Part shown: piece after piece, positions 17,515 through 27,428 of the stretch
Position numbering within the stretch: the first letter of the stretch is position 1
Layout of the letters: each line of letters begins with the position of its first letter
Assembly (NCBI RefSeq): GCF_003431975.1
Contig: NZ_CP027116.1
Coordinates: forward strand, 3,472,001 to 3,536,000
Direction of reading: 5' to 3'
DNA length: 64,000 nt
DNA from: Bacillus pumilus
GTDB lineage: Bacteria; Bacillota; Bacilli; Bacillales; Bacillaceae
Program-made: the position numbers and the translations under genes
The notes under the pieces: generated by a model
Told to the model about the DNA's origin: nothing
Database searches by the model: none
What the model saw: only the letters and a program-made list of their open reading frames with translations

Positions 17515-17903
17515 AAAAAAACGGTATCTTAAACAGTCATATCGCCAAGGTACTCGCTGACCTTGGTCATACAGATACAATCGTCATTGCAGACTGCGGT
17601 CTCCCTATTCCCGATGGTCCAATTAAAATCGACTTGGCGTTATCAATCGGCACACCATCCTTTCAGGAGGTTACCTCCCTCCTTCTTCAGGAAATGGCAG
17701 TTGAACACATGACCGTGGCTAGTGAAATCAAAGAAGCCAATGAACGAGATTATCTATTTCTAAAGAAAGCGTTCTCACAATCAATACATGATGTAGACCA
17801 TGAGACTTTCAAGGACATGACCAAACAGGCAAAAGCAGTCATTCGAACGGGTGAAGCCACCCCATATGCAAACTGTATTCTGCACGCCGGTGTCATCTTT
17901 TAA
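17511..17903 (+). CDS. rbsD: D-ribose pyranase RbsD
   Basis: Converts the pyranose form of ribose to the furanose form that the kinase uses. The 130-residue protein begins [20 protein letters not shown], placing the conserved catalytic histidine at residue 20, and ends with the typical [17 protein letters not shown]. It overlaps rbsK and is followed after 15 bases by rbsA. Confidence 0.95.
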   Translation: MKKNGILNSHIAKVLADLGHTDTIVIADCGLPIPDGPIKIDLALSIGTPSFQEVTSLLLQEMAVEHMTVASEIKEANERDYLFLKKAFSQSIHDVDHETFKDMTKQAKAVIRTGEATPYANCILHAGVIF

Positions 17904-17918
17904 AAGGAGGAGCCAGAT

Positions 17919-19400
17919 ATGAACATTGAGATGCATAATATCCATAAGGCCTTTGGAAAAAACACCGTTCTTTCCGGTGTTTCCTTTGATCTCGCCACTG
18001 GCGAGGTCCACGCGCTCATGGGTGAAAATGGAGCGGGAAAATCGACTTTAATGAACCTGCTCACAGGCCTTTATTCATTAGATCAAGGAACGATTCAAAT
18101 CGACGGAAAAGAAACCGCTTTCAAAAATCCAAAGGAAGCGGAACAAAACGGCATCGCCTTCATTCATCAAGAGCTCAACATATGGCCGGATATGACCGTC
18201 TTAGAGAACCTATTCATCGGGAAAGAAATCTACACAAAACTTGGCCTGCTAGACACAAAGAAAATGAAGAAACTCGCTCAAACGCAGCTGGACCGATTAT
18301 CTGTGAACCTCTCGCTCGATCAAGAGGCAGGAAGCTGCTCTGTTGGACAAAAACAGATGATTGAGATTGCAAAGGCCTTAATGACCGATGCGAAGGTCAT
18401 CATCATGGATGAACCAACAGCCGCTCTCACCGACCGTGAGATTGAAAAGCTCTTTCAGGTCATTGAATCTCTCAAAAAAGAAGACGTGTCCATCGTCTAT
18501 ATTTCTCACCGGATGGAAGAAATCTTTGCAATCTGCGACCGGATTACGATCATGCGTGATGGGAAAACGGTCGATACGAAAGCCATCCCTGAAACGAATT
18601 TCCATGAAGTCGTCAAGAAAATGGTCGGTCGTGAATTAACAGATCGATATCCTGAAAGAACGCCTTCTCCAGGAGATATTGTCCTTGAGGTCAAGCAAGC
18701 GGCAAGAAAAGGACAATTTCAAGATGTCAGTTTCTCCGTTAAAGCTGGAGAGATTGTCGGTGTTGCAGGCTTAATGGGCGCTGGCAGAACCGAAATGATG
18801 CGGGCGCTGTTTGGTCTTGACCCTCTTGATCAAGGTGAAATCTGGGTCCATGGGAAAAAGGCTGTCATTAAAAAACCAAGTGATGCCGTGAAGCTCGGTA
18901 TCGGCTTTATTACAGAGGATCGCAAGGATGAAGGACTCATGCTGGATGCATCCATCCGGGAAAACATTGGTCTGCCAAACTTGGACAGCTTCTCTCCAAA
19001 GGGACTGATTGATAAGAAAAACGAACAGGATTTTGTTGACCTGCTCATTAAAAGACTGACGATTAAAACGGCTTCCTCTGAAACCTCTGCCCGAAGTCTC
19101 TCTGGTGGAAATCAGCAAAAAGTCGTCATTGCCAAGTGGATCGGCATCCAGCCAAAGGTCTTGATTTTAGATGAACCGACAAGAGGTGTCGATGTTGGAG
19201 CAAAACGAGAAATCTACCAGTTAATGAATGAACTGACCGATCGAGGTGTTGCCATTCTAATGGTCTCCTCTGAGCTCCCAGAAGTTCTAGGGATGAGCGA
19301 TCGAGTGCTCGTCATTCATGAAGGAACCATCAGCGGAGAATTAAATAAAGCAGAAGCGACACAAGAACGAATTATGACACTAGCTACAGGAGGGAAGTAA
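17919..19400 (+). CDS. rbsA: Ribose ABC transporter double ATPase RbsA
   Basis: Energises ribose uptake with RbsC and RbsB. Two fused ABC domains: the first has GENGAGKST (about residue 36) and [14 protein letters not shown]; the second has the degenerate Walker [10 protein letters not shown] typical of this family and [13 protein letters not shown], with [12 protein letters not shown]. Length of 493 residues is standard. AAAGGAGG precedes the ATG. It lies 2 bases from rbsC. Confidence 0.95.
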   Translation: MNIEMHNIHKAFGKNTVLSGVSFDLATGEVHALMGENGAGKSTLMNLLTGLYSLDQGTIQIDGKETAFKNPKEAEQNGIAFIHQELNIWPDMTVLENLFIGKEIYTKLGLLDTKKMKKLAQTQLDRLSVNLSLDQEAGSCSVGQKQMIEIAKALMTDAKVIIMDEPTAALTDREIEKLFQVIESLKKEDVSIVYISHRMEEIFAICDRITIMRDGKTVDTKAIPETNFHEVVKKMVGRELTDRYPERTPSPGDIVLEVKQAARKGQFQDVSFSVKAGEIVGVAGLMGAGRTEMMRALFGLDPLDQGEIWVHGKKAVIKKPSDAVKLGIGFITEDRKDEGLMLDASIRENIGLPNLDSFSPKGLIDKKNEQDFVDLLIKRLTIKTASSETSARSLSGGNQQKVVIAKWIGIQPKVLILDEPTRGVDVGAKREIYQLMNELTDRGVAILMVSSELPEVLGMSDRVLVIHEGTISGELNKAEATQERIMTLATGGK

Positions 19401-19401
19401 C

Positions 19402-20355
19402 ATGAAACCACTTACTTCAAATGGACGATTTGACCACATCATGCAAAAACTTGGGCCATTCCTAGGACTCATCATCCTTGTCGCCATCGTTTCTATTTTA
19501 AACCCGGCCTTTTTAGAGCCGTTAAACATCTTAAACTTACTGAGACAAATCTCCATTAATGCCCTCATTGCCTTTGGAATGACGTTTGTTATTTTAACCG
19601 GAGGAATTGATTTGTCTGTCGGTGCCATTTTAGCACTTTCTAGTGCCCTAACTGCCGGATTTATCGTGTCTGGCATGGACCCGATTTTAGCTATTATCGT
19701 TGGCTGTATTATTGGGGCCATTCTTGGGATGATTAACGGTCTTTTAATTACAAAAGGAAAAATGGCTCCTTTTATCGCAACACTTGCCACGATGACGATT
19801 TTCAGAGGGTTAACACTTGTGTATACAGACGGAAACCCGATTACAGGACTCGGCTCTAACTATGCCTTTCAGTTATTCGGCCGCGGATACTTCTTAGGTA
19901 TTCCTGTTCCAGCGATCACCATGCTTCTCACCTTTATCGTACTTTGGGTACTGCTTCATAAAACACCTTTCGGCAGAAGAACGTATGCTATCGGCGGGAA
20001 TGAAAAAGCGGCGCTTATCTCAGGCATTAAAGTACCACGCGTCAAAATCATGATTTATTCATTAGCGGGCTTCATGTCTGCTTTAGCAGGGGCCATTTTA
20101 ACCTCTCGACTAAACTCTGCTCAACCAACAGCTGGTACGTCGTATGAGCTTGATGCGATTGCTGCTGTTGTACTTGGCGGGACAAGCCTGTCTGGCGGAA
20201 GAGGACGAATTGTCGGCACACTGATCGGGGTACTCATCATCGGGGTACTGAACAATGGGATGAACTTACTTGGTGTATCATCATTCTATCAATCTGTTGT
20301 GAAAGGGATTGTCATCTTAATTGCAGTCCTACTAGACAGAAAGAAATCTGCTTAA
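19402..20355 (+). CDS. rbsC: Ribose ABC transporter permease RbsC
   Basis: Membrane channel of the ribose importer, 317 residues with eight to ten helices. The family phrases GMTFVILTGGIDLSVG near the N-terminal third and AAVVLGGTSLSGGRG near the C-terminus are both present. GGAGGG lies before the ATG within the end of rbsA, so translation is coupled. rbsB follows after 13 bases. Confidence 0.95.
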   Translation: MKPLTSNGRFDHIMQKLGPFLGLIILVAIVSILNPAFLEPLNILNLLRQISINALIAFGMTFVILTGGIDLSVGAILALSSALTAGFIVSGMDPILAIIVGCIIGAILGMINGLLITKGKMAPFIATLATMTIFRGLTLVYTDGNPITGLGSNYAFQLFGRGYFLGIPVPAITMLLTFIVLWVLLHKTPFGRRTYAIGGNEKAALISGIKVPRVKIMIYSLAGFMSALAGAILTSRLNSAQPTAGTSYELDAIAAVVLGGTSLSGGRGRIVGTLIGVLIIGVLNNGMNLLGVSSFYQSVVKGIVILIAVLLDRKKSA

Positions 20356-20368
20356 GGAGGCAGCTGCT

Positions 20369-21286
20369 ATGAAAAAATTTGTAATACTCATTTTGATTCT
20401 CTCATTATTCATGCTTTCTGCCTGCTCGCTCGAACCACCAGAGTGGGCCAAATCTACAAAGGATGGGAATAAAAAAGACATCAAAATCGGACTGTCGATC
20501 TCGACCTTAAACAACCCATTCTTCGTTTCTCTCAAAAACGGTGTGACGAAAGAAGCGAAAAAGCTTGGCATCGAAGTCGTCATTGCAGATGCACAAAACG
20601 ATTCAGCGAAACAAACAAGTGATGTAGAAGATTTAATTCAGCAAGGGGTCGATGCATTGCTCATCAACCCAGCAGATTCATCTGCCATCTCAACTGCTGT
20701 CGAATCAGCGAATGCTTCTGATATTCCAGTCATCACGTTAGACCGCTCAGCAGAAAGCGGAAAGGTCGAAGCTCTTGTCGCCTCAGATAACGTCAAAGGC
20801 GGCGAAATGGCAGCCAACTTTATCATCGACAAGGTTGGGAAGGGAGCAAAAGTCGCTGAACTAGAAGGTGTACCAGGCGCTTCGGCAACACGTGAGCGCG
20901 GAAAAGGCTTCCATCAAATAGCAGATAAAGATTTAAAAGTGACAGCAAAACAAGCGGCTGACTTCGACCGGACAAAAGGATTGAACGTCATGGAAAACCT
21001 CCTTCAAGGAAACCCCGACATCAAAGCCGTTTTTGCCCACAATGATGAAATGGCACTTGGCGCACTAGAGGCGATCCAAAGCTCCGGGAAAGACATTCTC
21101 GTCGTTGGCTTTGACGGAAATGAGGATGCACTCAACTCGATCAAAGCAGGAAAACTATCCGCAACCGTCGCCCAGCAGCCAGAGCTGATCGGGAAACTGG
21201 CAGTCGGTGCTGCAAACGACGTATTAAAAGGGAAAAAGGTAGAAAAGAACATCCCAGCTCCGCTGAAACTAGAACAAAAAAAATAA
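20369..21286 (+). CDS. rbsB: Ribose-binding lipoprotein RbsB
   Basis: Extracellular ribose receptor of the importer. It has a lipoprotein signal with lipobox LSAC (Cys19), then a periplasmic-binding protein type I fold with IGLSISTLNNPFFVSLKNG, LINPADSSAI, PVITLDRSAE and VVGFDGNEDAL, the usual ribose-contact regions. 305 residues. AAGGAGG gives the start. It closes the rbs operon, and a GC-rich terminator follows within 10 bases. Confidence 0.95.
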   Translation: MKKFVILILILSLFMLSACSLEPPEWAKSTKDGNKKDIKIGLSISTLNNPFFVSLKNGVTKEAKKLGIEVVIADAQNDSAKQTSDVEDLIQQGVDALLINPADSSAISTAVESANASDIPVITLDRSAESGKVEALVASDNVKGGEMAANFIIDKVGKGAKVAELEGVPGASATRERGKGFHQIADKDLKVTAKQAADFDRTKGLNVMENLLQGNPDIKAVFAHNDEMALGALEAIQSSGKDILVVGFDGNEDALNSIKAGKLSATVAQQPELIGKLAVGAANDVLKGKKVEKNIPAPLKLEQKK

Positions 21287-21292
21287 ACAGAA

Positions 21293-21319
21293 AACCCCCG
21301 ACTTCCCTCGGGGGTTCTT
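21293..21319 (+). terminator. Terminator of the rbs operon
   Basis: AACCCCCGA / TCGGGGGTT is a perfect 9-bp stem with a 6-base loop, followed by a short T-rich stretch. Confidence 0.8.
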
Positions 21320-21340
21320 ATTGTTGATAAAGGTCTTTAA

Positions 21341-21406
21341 CCCTTTGTCTTCTTTTCAGCGTGATGACGAGCATAGATCTGACAACGAATGCATGGGTTT
21401 TCCCTA
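21341..21406. repeat. Dispersed intergenic repeat, copy 2 (shortened)
   Basis: The first 25 bases are identical to 5553-5577, then GACGAGCA, CTGACAACGAATGC and GGGTTT follow in the same order as in copy 1 with a shorter middle. The right inverted arm is missing; the unit runs into the end of ywrF. Confidence 0.65.
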
Positions 21407-22024
21407 TTATTCTGGTCTTTTTAGCACAAACGACGTTCCTAAATGGGCATAATCATTTCCTGCTAAACGGGCGACTGGCTTCAATTCGTGAGTAGACACA
21501 TACCCTTTTTCTGCATCATAAACAGTCTCATCTAAATGCGCACATACAACACGGCCAATGATATGATCGACTGTGATTTCCCCTTCGTCATTTTGAAAGG
21601 TGAGATGCTTTTCCAGCTGACATTCAAAGCGAATGCGCGCTTCCTTGATCCCTGGCACTGAAACGACATGGCTCTTTACTTGATGAAGACCGGTTCGATC
21701 CAGCTCACTCTCATCCTGTGGCAGCGTAGCAGCTGTTTCATTAATATCTTCAATCATCGCTTCATCACTCACATGGACCACAAACTCTTCCCTGTCGATG
21801 ATATGTTTTGCTGTATCTTTCATCTCTCCTTGACGCCGTCCGATAGAAACAGCGATCAGCGGAGGATGACCACTGATGACATTAAAGAAACTAAATGGTG
21901 CGGCATTGACGACCTCTTCTTTAGAAAGGCTCGTAATAAACGCAATCGGTCTTGGAACAATAGAGCCAGATAATACTTTATATGCTTCTTTTCGTGACAG
22001 CTGATCCATTTGTAACGTAATCAC
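21407..22024 (-). CDS. ywrF: Flavin reductase-like FMN-binding protein YwrF
   Basis: A split-barrel FMN-binding protein of the flavin reductase-like family; the substrate is unknown. The conserved stretch LSRKEAYKVLSGSIVPRPIAFITS is near the N-terminus, followed by AAPFSFFNVISGHPPLIAVSIG, the flavin-contact region. The start is taken as GTG at 22024, 10 bases after GAGGAGG; an ATG twelve codons upstream lies before that site. About 205 residues. It is convergent with rbs and lies just beyond alsR on the same strand. Confidence 0.8.
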   Translation of the reverse strand: MITLQMDQLSRKEAYKVLSGSIVPRPIAFITSLSKEEVVNAAPFSFFNVISGHPPLIAVSIGRRQGEMKDTAKHIIDREEFVVHVSDEAMIEDINETAATLPQDESELDRTGLHQVKSHVVSVPGIKEARIRFECQLEKHLTFQNDEGEITVDHIIGRVVCAHLDETVYDAEKGYVSTHELKPVARLAGNDYAHLGTSFVLKRPE

Positions 22025-22083
22025 TTCAAGCACGCCTCCTCTTTTATGTAACGACATCATACCATACCCCGTTCTCTCTGCCC

Positions 22084-22971
22084 TTACTCCGGCTCAGTTC
22101 GATGGAGAATATGATGGACAAGATGAAACAATGCAGGATTATGGTTTTCTCGTCTATAAGAAATCGTCCATTCCGCCAATAGCTGCTCTCCTTCAATGGA
22201 CCGATACACCACATCTAAGTTAAATAAACGCCGTGCTGATTTTGGAATGATTGCAATGCCGACTCCAGCTGTGACAAGACCAATGACCATTTGATATTCC
22301 GCCGCTTCCTGCACAATATTTGGAGAAAACCCGTACTTTTCACATAGCAGGACAAAGTGCTGATAAAGGGACGGCCATGATTCCTTTGATAAAGAAATAA
22401 TCGGTTCGTGACGGATATCCTCGATCGTGACCGCGTCTTTTTTCGCCAGTGGATGGTTTTTCGGAATTGCAAAAATACATTCACTTTGCTTCATCAAACG
22501 ACTGACCAGTTCTTCATGCGGAGATGTCGGATGTAAAAAACCGATATCAATCTCCCCGTTTAAAAGCGCCCCTAGCTGCTGCGGAACAGAAAGTTGCTTC
22601 AGCTCAATGCTGACAGACGGATACAGCTCTCTAAATTCACGGACAACGGGCGGGAGAATATCATACGTCGCTGTTCCAACAAACCCTATAATGATTTTCC
22701 CAAGCTCACCTCTTGCTGTATGCCTGGCATGATCAACGGCTTTATCAAGCTGTTGCAGCACCCCCCGCACCTCATGTAAAAAGACCTTTCCAGCAGCTGT
22801 TAATTCCACCACTCGCTTCGACCGGTGAAACAAAGGAAACCCCAATTCTTCTTCAAACTGCTTAATTTGCTGACTAAGTGGAGGCTGTGTCATATTCAAA
22901 CGTGCGGCTGCTCTCCCAAAATGCAGCTCCTCCGCTACTGTGACAAAATACTGCAAATGTCTCAGTTCCAT
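22084..22971 (-). CDS. alsR: LysR-type activator AlsR of acetoin synthesis
   Basis: LysR regulator that activates alsSD in response to acetate and acid in B. subtilis. The N-terminus is MELRHLQYFVTVAEELHFGRAAARL with the winged helix reading LNMTQPPLSQQIKQFEEELG, followed by the effector domain. The start at 22971 follows AGGGGTG; a longer frame from 23043 has no site. About 295 residues. It is divergent from alsS across a 150-base region with two palindromes, the usual layout for a LysR regulator and its target. Confidence 0.92.
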   Translation of the reverse strand: MELRHLQYFVTVAEELHFGRAAARLNMTQPPLSQQIKQFEEELGFPLFHRSKRVVELTAAGKVFLHEVRGVLQQLDKAVDHARHTARGELGKIIIGFVGTATYDILPPVVREFRELYPSVSIELKQLSVPQQLGALLNGEIDIGFLHPTSPHEELVSRLMKQSECIFAIPKNHPLAKKDAVTIEDIRHEPIISLSKESWPSLYQHFVLLCEKYGFSPNIVQEAAEYQMVIGLVTAGVGIAIIPKSARRLFNLDVVYRSIEGEQLLAEWTISYRRENHNPALFHLVHHILHRTEPE

Positions 22972-23029
22972 CCTTTCACCCCTCACACACTTATTCGTGA
23001 AACATATTAAAACTACGTTAAACATATAT

Positions 23030-23042
23030 TGGAAATTTTCCA
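23030..23042. promoter_or_regulatory. Palindrome in the alsR-alsS control region (alsR side)
   Basis: TGGAAA-T-TTTCCA is a perfect 6+1+6 palindrome in the divergent region. It is a possible AlsR-binding half of the control site. Confidence 0.4.
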
Positions 23043-23068
23043 TTTTGAAATGTATAGTAAATCATATC

Positions 23069-23086
23069 ATGAAAATATATTTTCAT
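23069..23086. promoter_or_regulatory. 18-bp perfect palindrome upstream of alsS
   Basis: ATGAAAATATATTTTCAT reads the same on both strands and ends 36 bases before the alsS ATG. Its position fits an operator or the promoter-proximal AlsR site, but the binding protein is not known. Confidence 0.45.
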
Positions 23087-23121
23087 AAAAAATTTTACTT
23101 GCCGAAAGGAGTGCGGGGTAA

Positions 23122-24822
23122 ATGAATTCTCAAGCACAACCCCTAACAAGACGAGGAGCAGAATTGATTGTTGATACGCTGATTGCTCAAGGTGTGACCC
23201 ATGTTTTTGCGATCCCAGGTGCAAAAATTGACGCCGTATTTGATGTATTAAAAGACAGAGGTCCAGAGCTTGTCCTATGCAGACATGAGCAAAATGCAGC
23301 CTTTATGGCAGCTGCTGTCGGCCGTTTAACTGGCAAACCAGGTGTTTGTCTCGTCACATCAGGTCCTGGCGCATCTAATTTAGCAACAGGTCTATTAACA
23401 GCCAATACAGAAGGTGACCCTGTTGTCGCAATCGCTGGAAACGTCATTCGTGCAGATCGGCTCAAACGAACACATCAATCACTCGACAATGCGGCATTAT
23501 TCAAACCAGTCACAAAATACAGTGTTGAAGTACAAGACGTTCATAATATACCCGAAGCCTTAACAAATGCTTTTCGCGCGGCACAAAAGGGGCAGGCTGG
23601 AGCAGCATTTATCAGCTTTCCACAAGATGTCGTGACAGAACACACCACACAAACACCAGTGTCTGCTCACCCTTCTCCAGAACTAGGTCCTGCACCGGAT
23701 GCTCTCATCAGCTCGGCTATCGCCAAAATTCAAAATGCACACTTACCTGTTGCCATTGTAGGAATGAAAGCCAGTCGTCCAGCTGCTGCAAAGGCTACAA
23801 GAACATTATTGAAAACACTTGGAATTCCATTTGTTGAAACGTACCAAGGAGCCGGCGTTCTCTCAAGAGAGCTTGAGTCTCAATATGTAGGAAGAATCGG
23901 TTTATTTCGAAATCAGCCGGGAGATCTTCTCATTGAACAAGCAGATGTCCTTTTGACCATTGGCTTTGATCCAATTGAATATGATCCGAAGCATTGGAAT
24001 ATTCAGCCGAAGCAGCGCCAGATCATCCATGTGGATGACATGCAGGCAGATATTGATCATTTCTATGAGCCTACACTCGAGCTTGTTGGCAATATAGCTG
24101 AAACCGTCAACCATCTAGCCCATGACAGTGTTCCACTTTCTCTATGCAAAGAGAAAATAGAATGGGTCACTGATTTACAGGAGCTGTTAAGCGACATGGA
24201 ACAAGCACCAGAAAGAGAAAGCCATCTTTCTCATCCGCTTGATGTCATTCATACATTGAGACGCCTGATTTCTGATGACACGAAAGTAACATGTGATATC
24301 GGATCGCACGCGATTTGGATGTCTCGTCACTTCCGCGTCTATGAGCCAAACACATTTCTAGTGAGTAACGGTATGCAAACATTAGGTGTTGCCTTACCGT
24401 GGGCAATTGCGGCTTCCATACTGAATCCAGATGAAAAGATCATTTCGGTCTCAGGTGATGGTGGTTTTCTCTTCTCTGCAATGGAGTTAGAAACAGCCGT
24501 CCGCATGAAAACAAATCTCGTGCACCTTGTTTGGAACGACAGCACATACGACATGGTGGCGTTCCAGCAGGAAATGAAATATGACCGCACATCCTGCGTA
24601 GAATTCGGACAGATCGACTTAGTGAAATATGCGGAAAGCTTTGGAGCGACTGGATTACGGGTCAACTCACCTGAAGAGCTTTCAACTGTTCTTCAAAAGG
24701 GTATAAACATAGAAGGACCCGTCATTATTGATATTCCGATTGACTATCAAGACAACCCAGACCTCGCTAGTCAAAAATGGCCTGAAGTCTTTCGTGAAAC
24801 ACACACATTGAACGTTAGATAA
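23122..24822 (+). CDS. alsS: Catabolic acetolactate synthase AlsS
   Basis: Thiamine diphosphate enzyme that joins two pyruvates to alpha-acetolactate, the first step to acetoin. The catalytic glutamate is in [11 protein letters not shown], and the cofactor motif is [17 protein letters not shown] with the closing asparagine in VWND. There is no FAD-binding or regulatory-subunit signature, as expected for the catabolic type. 566 residues; GAAAGGAGTG precedes the ATG. It forms an operon with alsD and is divergent from alsR. Confidence 0.95.
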   Translation: MNSQAQPLTRRGAELIVDTLIAQGVTHVFAIPGAKIDAVFDVLKDRGPELVLCRHEQNAAFMAAAVGRLTGKPGVCLVTSGPGASNLATGLLTANTEGDPVVAIAGNVIRADRLKRTHQSLDNAALFKPVTKYSVEVQDVHNIPEALTNAFRAAQKGQAGAAFISFPQDVVTEHTTQTPVSAHPSPELGPAPDALISSAIAKIQNAHLPVAIVGMKASRPAAAKATRTLLKTLGIPFVETYQGAGVLSRELESQYVGRIGLFRNQPGDLLIEQADVLLTIGFDPIEYDPKHWNIQPKQRQIIHVDDMQADIDHFYEPTLELVGNIAETVNHLAHDSVPLSLCKEKIEWVTDLQELLSDMEQAPERESHLSHPLDVIHTLRRLISDDTKVTCDIGSHAIWMSRHFRVYEPNTFLVSNGMQTLGVALPWAIAASILNPDEKIISVSGDGGFLFSAMELETAVRMKTNLVHLVWNDSTYDMVAFQQEMKYDRTSCVEFGQIDLVKYAESFGATGLRVNSPEELSTVLQKGINIEGPVIIDIPIDYQDNPDLASQKWPEVFRETHTLNVR

Positions 24823-24857
24823 GATGTCCATACATTACATCAAAGGAGTGAGCGGAT

Positions 24858-25628
24858 ATGGGTATGATGCACCCAATGAATCAACAGAACGACAGAAGAC
24901 AACACGACAAACAGCAGGAGGTCTATCAAGTATCGACGATGACCTCTTTACTGGAAGCCGTATACGATGGAGATTTTTCTCTTGCGCATATACCTGAACA
25001 CGGTGATTTTGGCATTGGTACATTCAATCAATTAGATGGAGAGCTGATCGGCTTTGACGGTGCATTCTACCGACTGCGCTCGGATGGAACAGCGACACCG
25101 GTTACCGATCAAGACTACTCACCATTTTGCTCTCTAGCATTCTTCGAAACAGATATCGTTCATCGAATCGATGCACCTATGACGTCCAAAGAGCTAGAGG
25201 AAGAAATCGACCGCATTTTACCGAGTAAGAATGTGTTTTATGCAATTCGTATTGATGGATCATTCAAAAAGGTTCAAACACGTACAGTCGAAAAACAGGA
25301 AAAACCTTACGTTCCAATGGTGGAAGCAGTCAAGTCACAGCCCATCTTCGATTTTGAAGATATTCGAGGAACGATCGCTGGTTTCCGTACACCGCAGTAC
25401 GCACATGGCATTGCAGTAAGTGGATATCACCTTCATTTCATTGATGACGATCGAAGTGTCGGCGGACACGTATTTGATTACACTGTTGATCAAGTGACCA
25501 TTCGAATTTCTCAAAAGCGTCATATGAATTTACATCTGCCAAATACGCAGGAATTCTTCCAAGCAGACATTGATCGCGCTGACCTTTCACAGCAAATTGC
25601 CAGTGCAGAAAGCAGTCCAGATCAATAA
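24858..25628 (+). CDS. alsD: Alpha-acetolactate decarboxylase AlsD
   Basis: Decarboxylates acetolactate to acetoin in the cytoplasm. The metal-binding histidines lie in SGYHLHFIDDDRSVGGHVFDY near residues 190-205, and the substrate region GTFNQLDGELIGFDG is near residue 55. 256 residues, a normal size. AAGGAGTG gives the start 35 bases after alsS, and a terminator follows the stop. Confidence 0.95.
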   Translation: MGMMHPMNQQNDRRQHDKQQEVYQVSTMTSLLEAVYDGDFSLAHIPEHGDFGIGTFNQLDGELIGFDGAFYRLRSDGTATPVTDQDYSPFCSLAFFETDIVHRIDAPMTSKELEEEIDRILPSKNVFYAIRIDGSFKKVQTRTVEKQEKPYVPMVEAVKSQPIFDFEDIRGTIAGFRTPQYAHGIAVSGYHLHFIDDDRSVGGHVFDYTVDQVTIRISQKRHMNLHLPNTQEFFQADIDRADLSQQIASAESSPDQ

Positions 25629-25635
25629 AATAAAG

Positions 25636-25664
25636 ACATCCCGGTGATTCCGGGGTGTTTTTTT
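25636..25664 (+). terminator. Terminator of alsSD
   Basis: ACATCCCGG and CCGGGGTGT pair around TGATT and are followed by seven Ts. Confidence 0.85.
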
Positions 25665-25781
25665 ATGCAAAAGGAATATTTATCACTTCATTACATTTCA
25701 TTTCGTTAGTAAATTGAAATTCATTCATTCTATTCGTAATGAAATATGTTAAAATATCAACAGAAGAAAGGTGGTTATACG

Positions 25782-26258
25782 GTGTCAAACGACTATAGCA
25801 TTCCGAACTTAACATTAGACGAACGAGATAAACAAATTTTATCCCTATTACATGAGGACGGGCGTATGTCCTATACAGATCTCGGGAAACAAGTTGGTCT
25901 TTCACGTGTTGCTGTGCAAGCCCGTATTCAGCAGCTGATTGAAGCTGGCGTTATTGAACGATTCACCACTGTGATCAACCCTGCCAAGATCGGCATTCAT
26001 GTCTCTGTCTTCTTTAATGTAGAAGTGGAGCCGAAATTTTTAGAAGCCGTAGCCCTTCAGCTTGAGCAGGAAACAGCTGTCACAAGCCTTTATCATATGA
26101 CAGGGCCAAGCAAGCTGCATATGCATGGCATCTTTCAAAATGAACAGGAAATGGAGACATTCCTAACAAAAAAGCTATACCCGCTTGAAGGCGTTGTGAG
26201 TGTGGACTGCCAAATGCTCATTAAACGATACAAAAGCCGTATGGGTATGAAATTGTAG
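25782..26258 (+). CDS. ywrC: Lrp/AsnC-family regulator YwrC
   Basis: A 158-residue Lrp/AsnC regulator. The N-terminal helix-turn-helix is [34 protein letters not shown], followed by a RAM-type ligand domain. The start is GTG at 25782, 7 bases after AAAGGTGG, giving MSNDYS; a longer frame begins before the ribosome site. An inverted repeat ATTTCATT (25695) / AATGAAAT (25738) upstream could be its own operator. It leads into the chromate transporter pair ywrBA and probably controls it. Confidence 0.85.
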   Translation: MSNDYSIPNLTLDERDKQILSLLHEDGRMSYTDLGKQVGLSRVAVQARIQQLIEAGVIERFTTVINPAKIGIHVSVFFNVEVEPKFLEAVALQLEQETAVTSLYHMTGPSKLHMHGIFQNEQEMETFLTKKLYPLEGVVSVDCQMLIKRYKSRMGMKL

Positions 26259-26274
26259 ACAGGAGTTGAAGCAC

Positions 26275-26856
26275 TTGCAATCATATATCGAACTCATCAT
26301 CGCTATGGTGCGAACCGGTATTCTCGGTTTTGGTGGAGGTCCTTCCGTCATACCGCTCATTCGCCATGAAGCGGTGGTGAAATATCAATGGGTCAATGAT
26401 GACGAGTTTGGAGAAACACTCGCCATCGCCAATGCATTACCAGGGCCGATCGCGACCAAAATGTCTGCATATCTTGGCTATCGATTGAAGGGTGTATTCG
26501 GCGCACTTGTCGCAACAGCTGCTCATATCTTACCGACATGTCTCGCTATGGTGGCACTCGTCACACTTGTCAGCGTCTTAAGCTCCTCACAAATCATACA
26601 AAATATGATTGGCGCCGTAACACCAGTCATTGCCGTCCTGCTCGGGATCATGGCATATGAGTTTGGACAAAAAACGCTGAAAGGCTTCGGAATGATCTTC
26701 GGGATCACTCTGTTCCTTCTTGCCTTTATCGGGCTGCAGGTGCTGTCCATTCACCCAGGAATCATTGTGATCATCTTTTTATGCTATGGCGCTTTTCATT
26801 TCAAACTGAAACAACGCTGGAATCGAACAGATAAAGAGAAAGGAGTGTCTTCTTGA
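26275..26856 (+). CDS. ywrB: Short-chain chromate transporter subunit YwrB (CHR family)
   Basis: Half-size CHR-family membrane protein, 193 residues with about six helices. The signature FGFGGGPSVIPLIRHEAV at the N-terminus and ANALPGPIATKMSAYLGY are typical. In B. subtilis the two short proteins YwrB and YwrA are both needed for chromate efflux. The start is TTG at 26275, 9 bases after AGGAG; the TTG at 26266 touches that site. It overlaps ywrA by one base (TGATG). Confidence 0.85.
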   Translation: MQSYIELIIAMVRTGILGFGGGPSVIPLIRHEAVVKYQWVNDDEFGETLAIANALPGPIATKMSAYLGYRLKGVFGALVATAAHILPTCLAMVALVTLVSVLSSSQIIQNMIGAVTPVIAVLLGIMAYEFGQKTLKGFGMIFGITLFLLAFIGLQVLSIHPGIIVIIFLCYGAFHFKLKQRWNRTDKEKGVSS

Positions 26857-27389
26857 TGCTGATTCTCTTTTTGTTCTGGGCATTCTTCTTGTCCAATCTA
26901 TTAGGATATGGCGGAGGCCCTGCATCCATCCCGCTCAATTATGAAGAAATCGTCAACCATTTTCATTGGATGACGAACGAAGGTTTTTCCAATATGCTTG
27001 CTCTAGCCAACGCACTGCCAGGGCCAATTGCGACGAAAATCGCAGCGTATGTCGGCTATGACGTCATGGGCTGGCCTGGCTTGATCGTGACACTGCTTGC
27101 AACGGTTCTGCCATCAGCCATTGGATTGATTTTATTGCTCAAGCTCATTGACCGCTTTCGCCAATCCCCTGTCGTAAAAGGCATGACCTTATCCGTACAG
27201 CCTGTCATTGCGATGATGATGCTATTATTAACATGGGAAATTGGCGGAGATGCAGTGAAAGCCATTGGCTGGACGCAATCGCTCGGCATTGCCGCCATTT
27301 CATTTTTCTTTATGACCAAATTCAAACTGCACCCTGCCTTTCTCATTGTGGCTGCCTTTTTATATGGCGGATTCATTCTGCCTCATTAA
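26856..27389 (+). CDS. ywrA: Short-chain chromate transporter subunit YwrA (CHR family)
   Basis: Second half of the two-part chromate transporter, 177 residues, with LLGYGGGPASIPLNYEEIV and ANALPGPIATKIAAYVGY mirroring YwrB in the opposite half of the complex. ATG at 26856 overlaps the ywrB stop as TGATG; a TTG one codon upstream is an alternative. AAAGGAG lies 10 bases upstream. A terminator shared with the converging ywqF follows. Confidence 0.85.
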   Translation: MLILFLFWAFFLSNLLGYGGGPASIPLNYEEIVNHFHWMTNEGFSNMLALANALPGPIATKIAAYVGYDVMGWPGLIVTLLATVLPSAIGLILLLKLIDRFRQSPVVKGMTLSVQPVIAMMMLLLTWEIGGDAVKAIGWTQSLGIAAISFFFMTKFKLHPAFLIVAAFLYGGFILPH

Positions 27390-27392
27390 CGC

Positions 27393-27426
27393 AAAAACCG
27401 ATAACTCCACTGTTATCGGTTTATTT
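27393..27426. terminator. Terminator between ywrA and ywqF
   Basis: AAACCGATAAC / GTTATCGGTTT is a perfect stem just after the ywrA stop. A-rich and T-rich flanks allow use in both directions. Confidence 0.75.
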
Positions 27427-27428
27427 CG

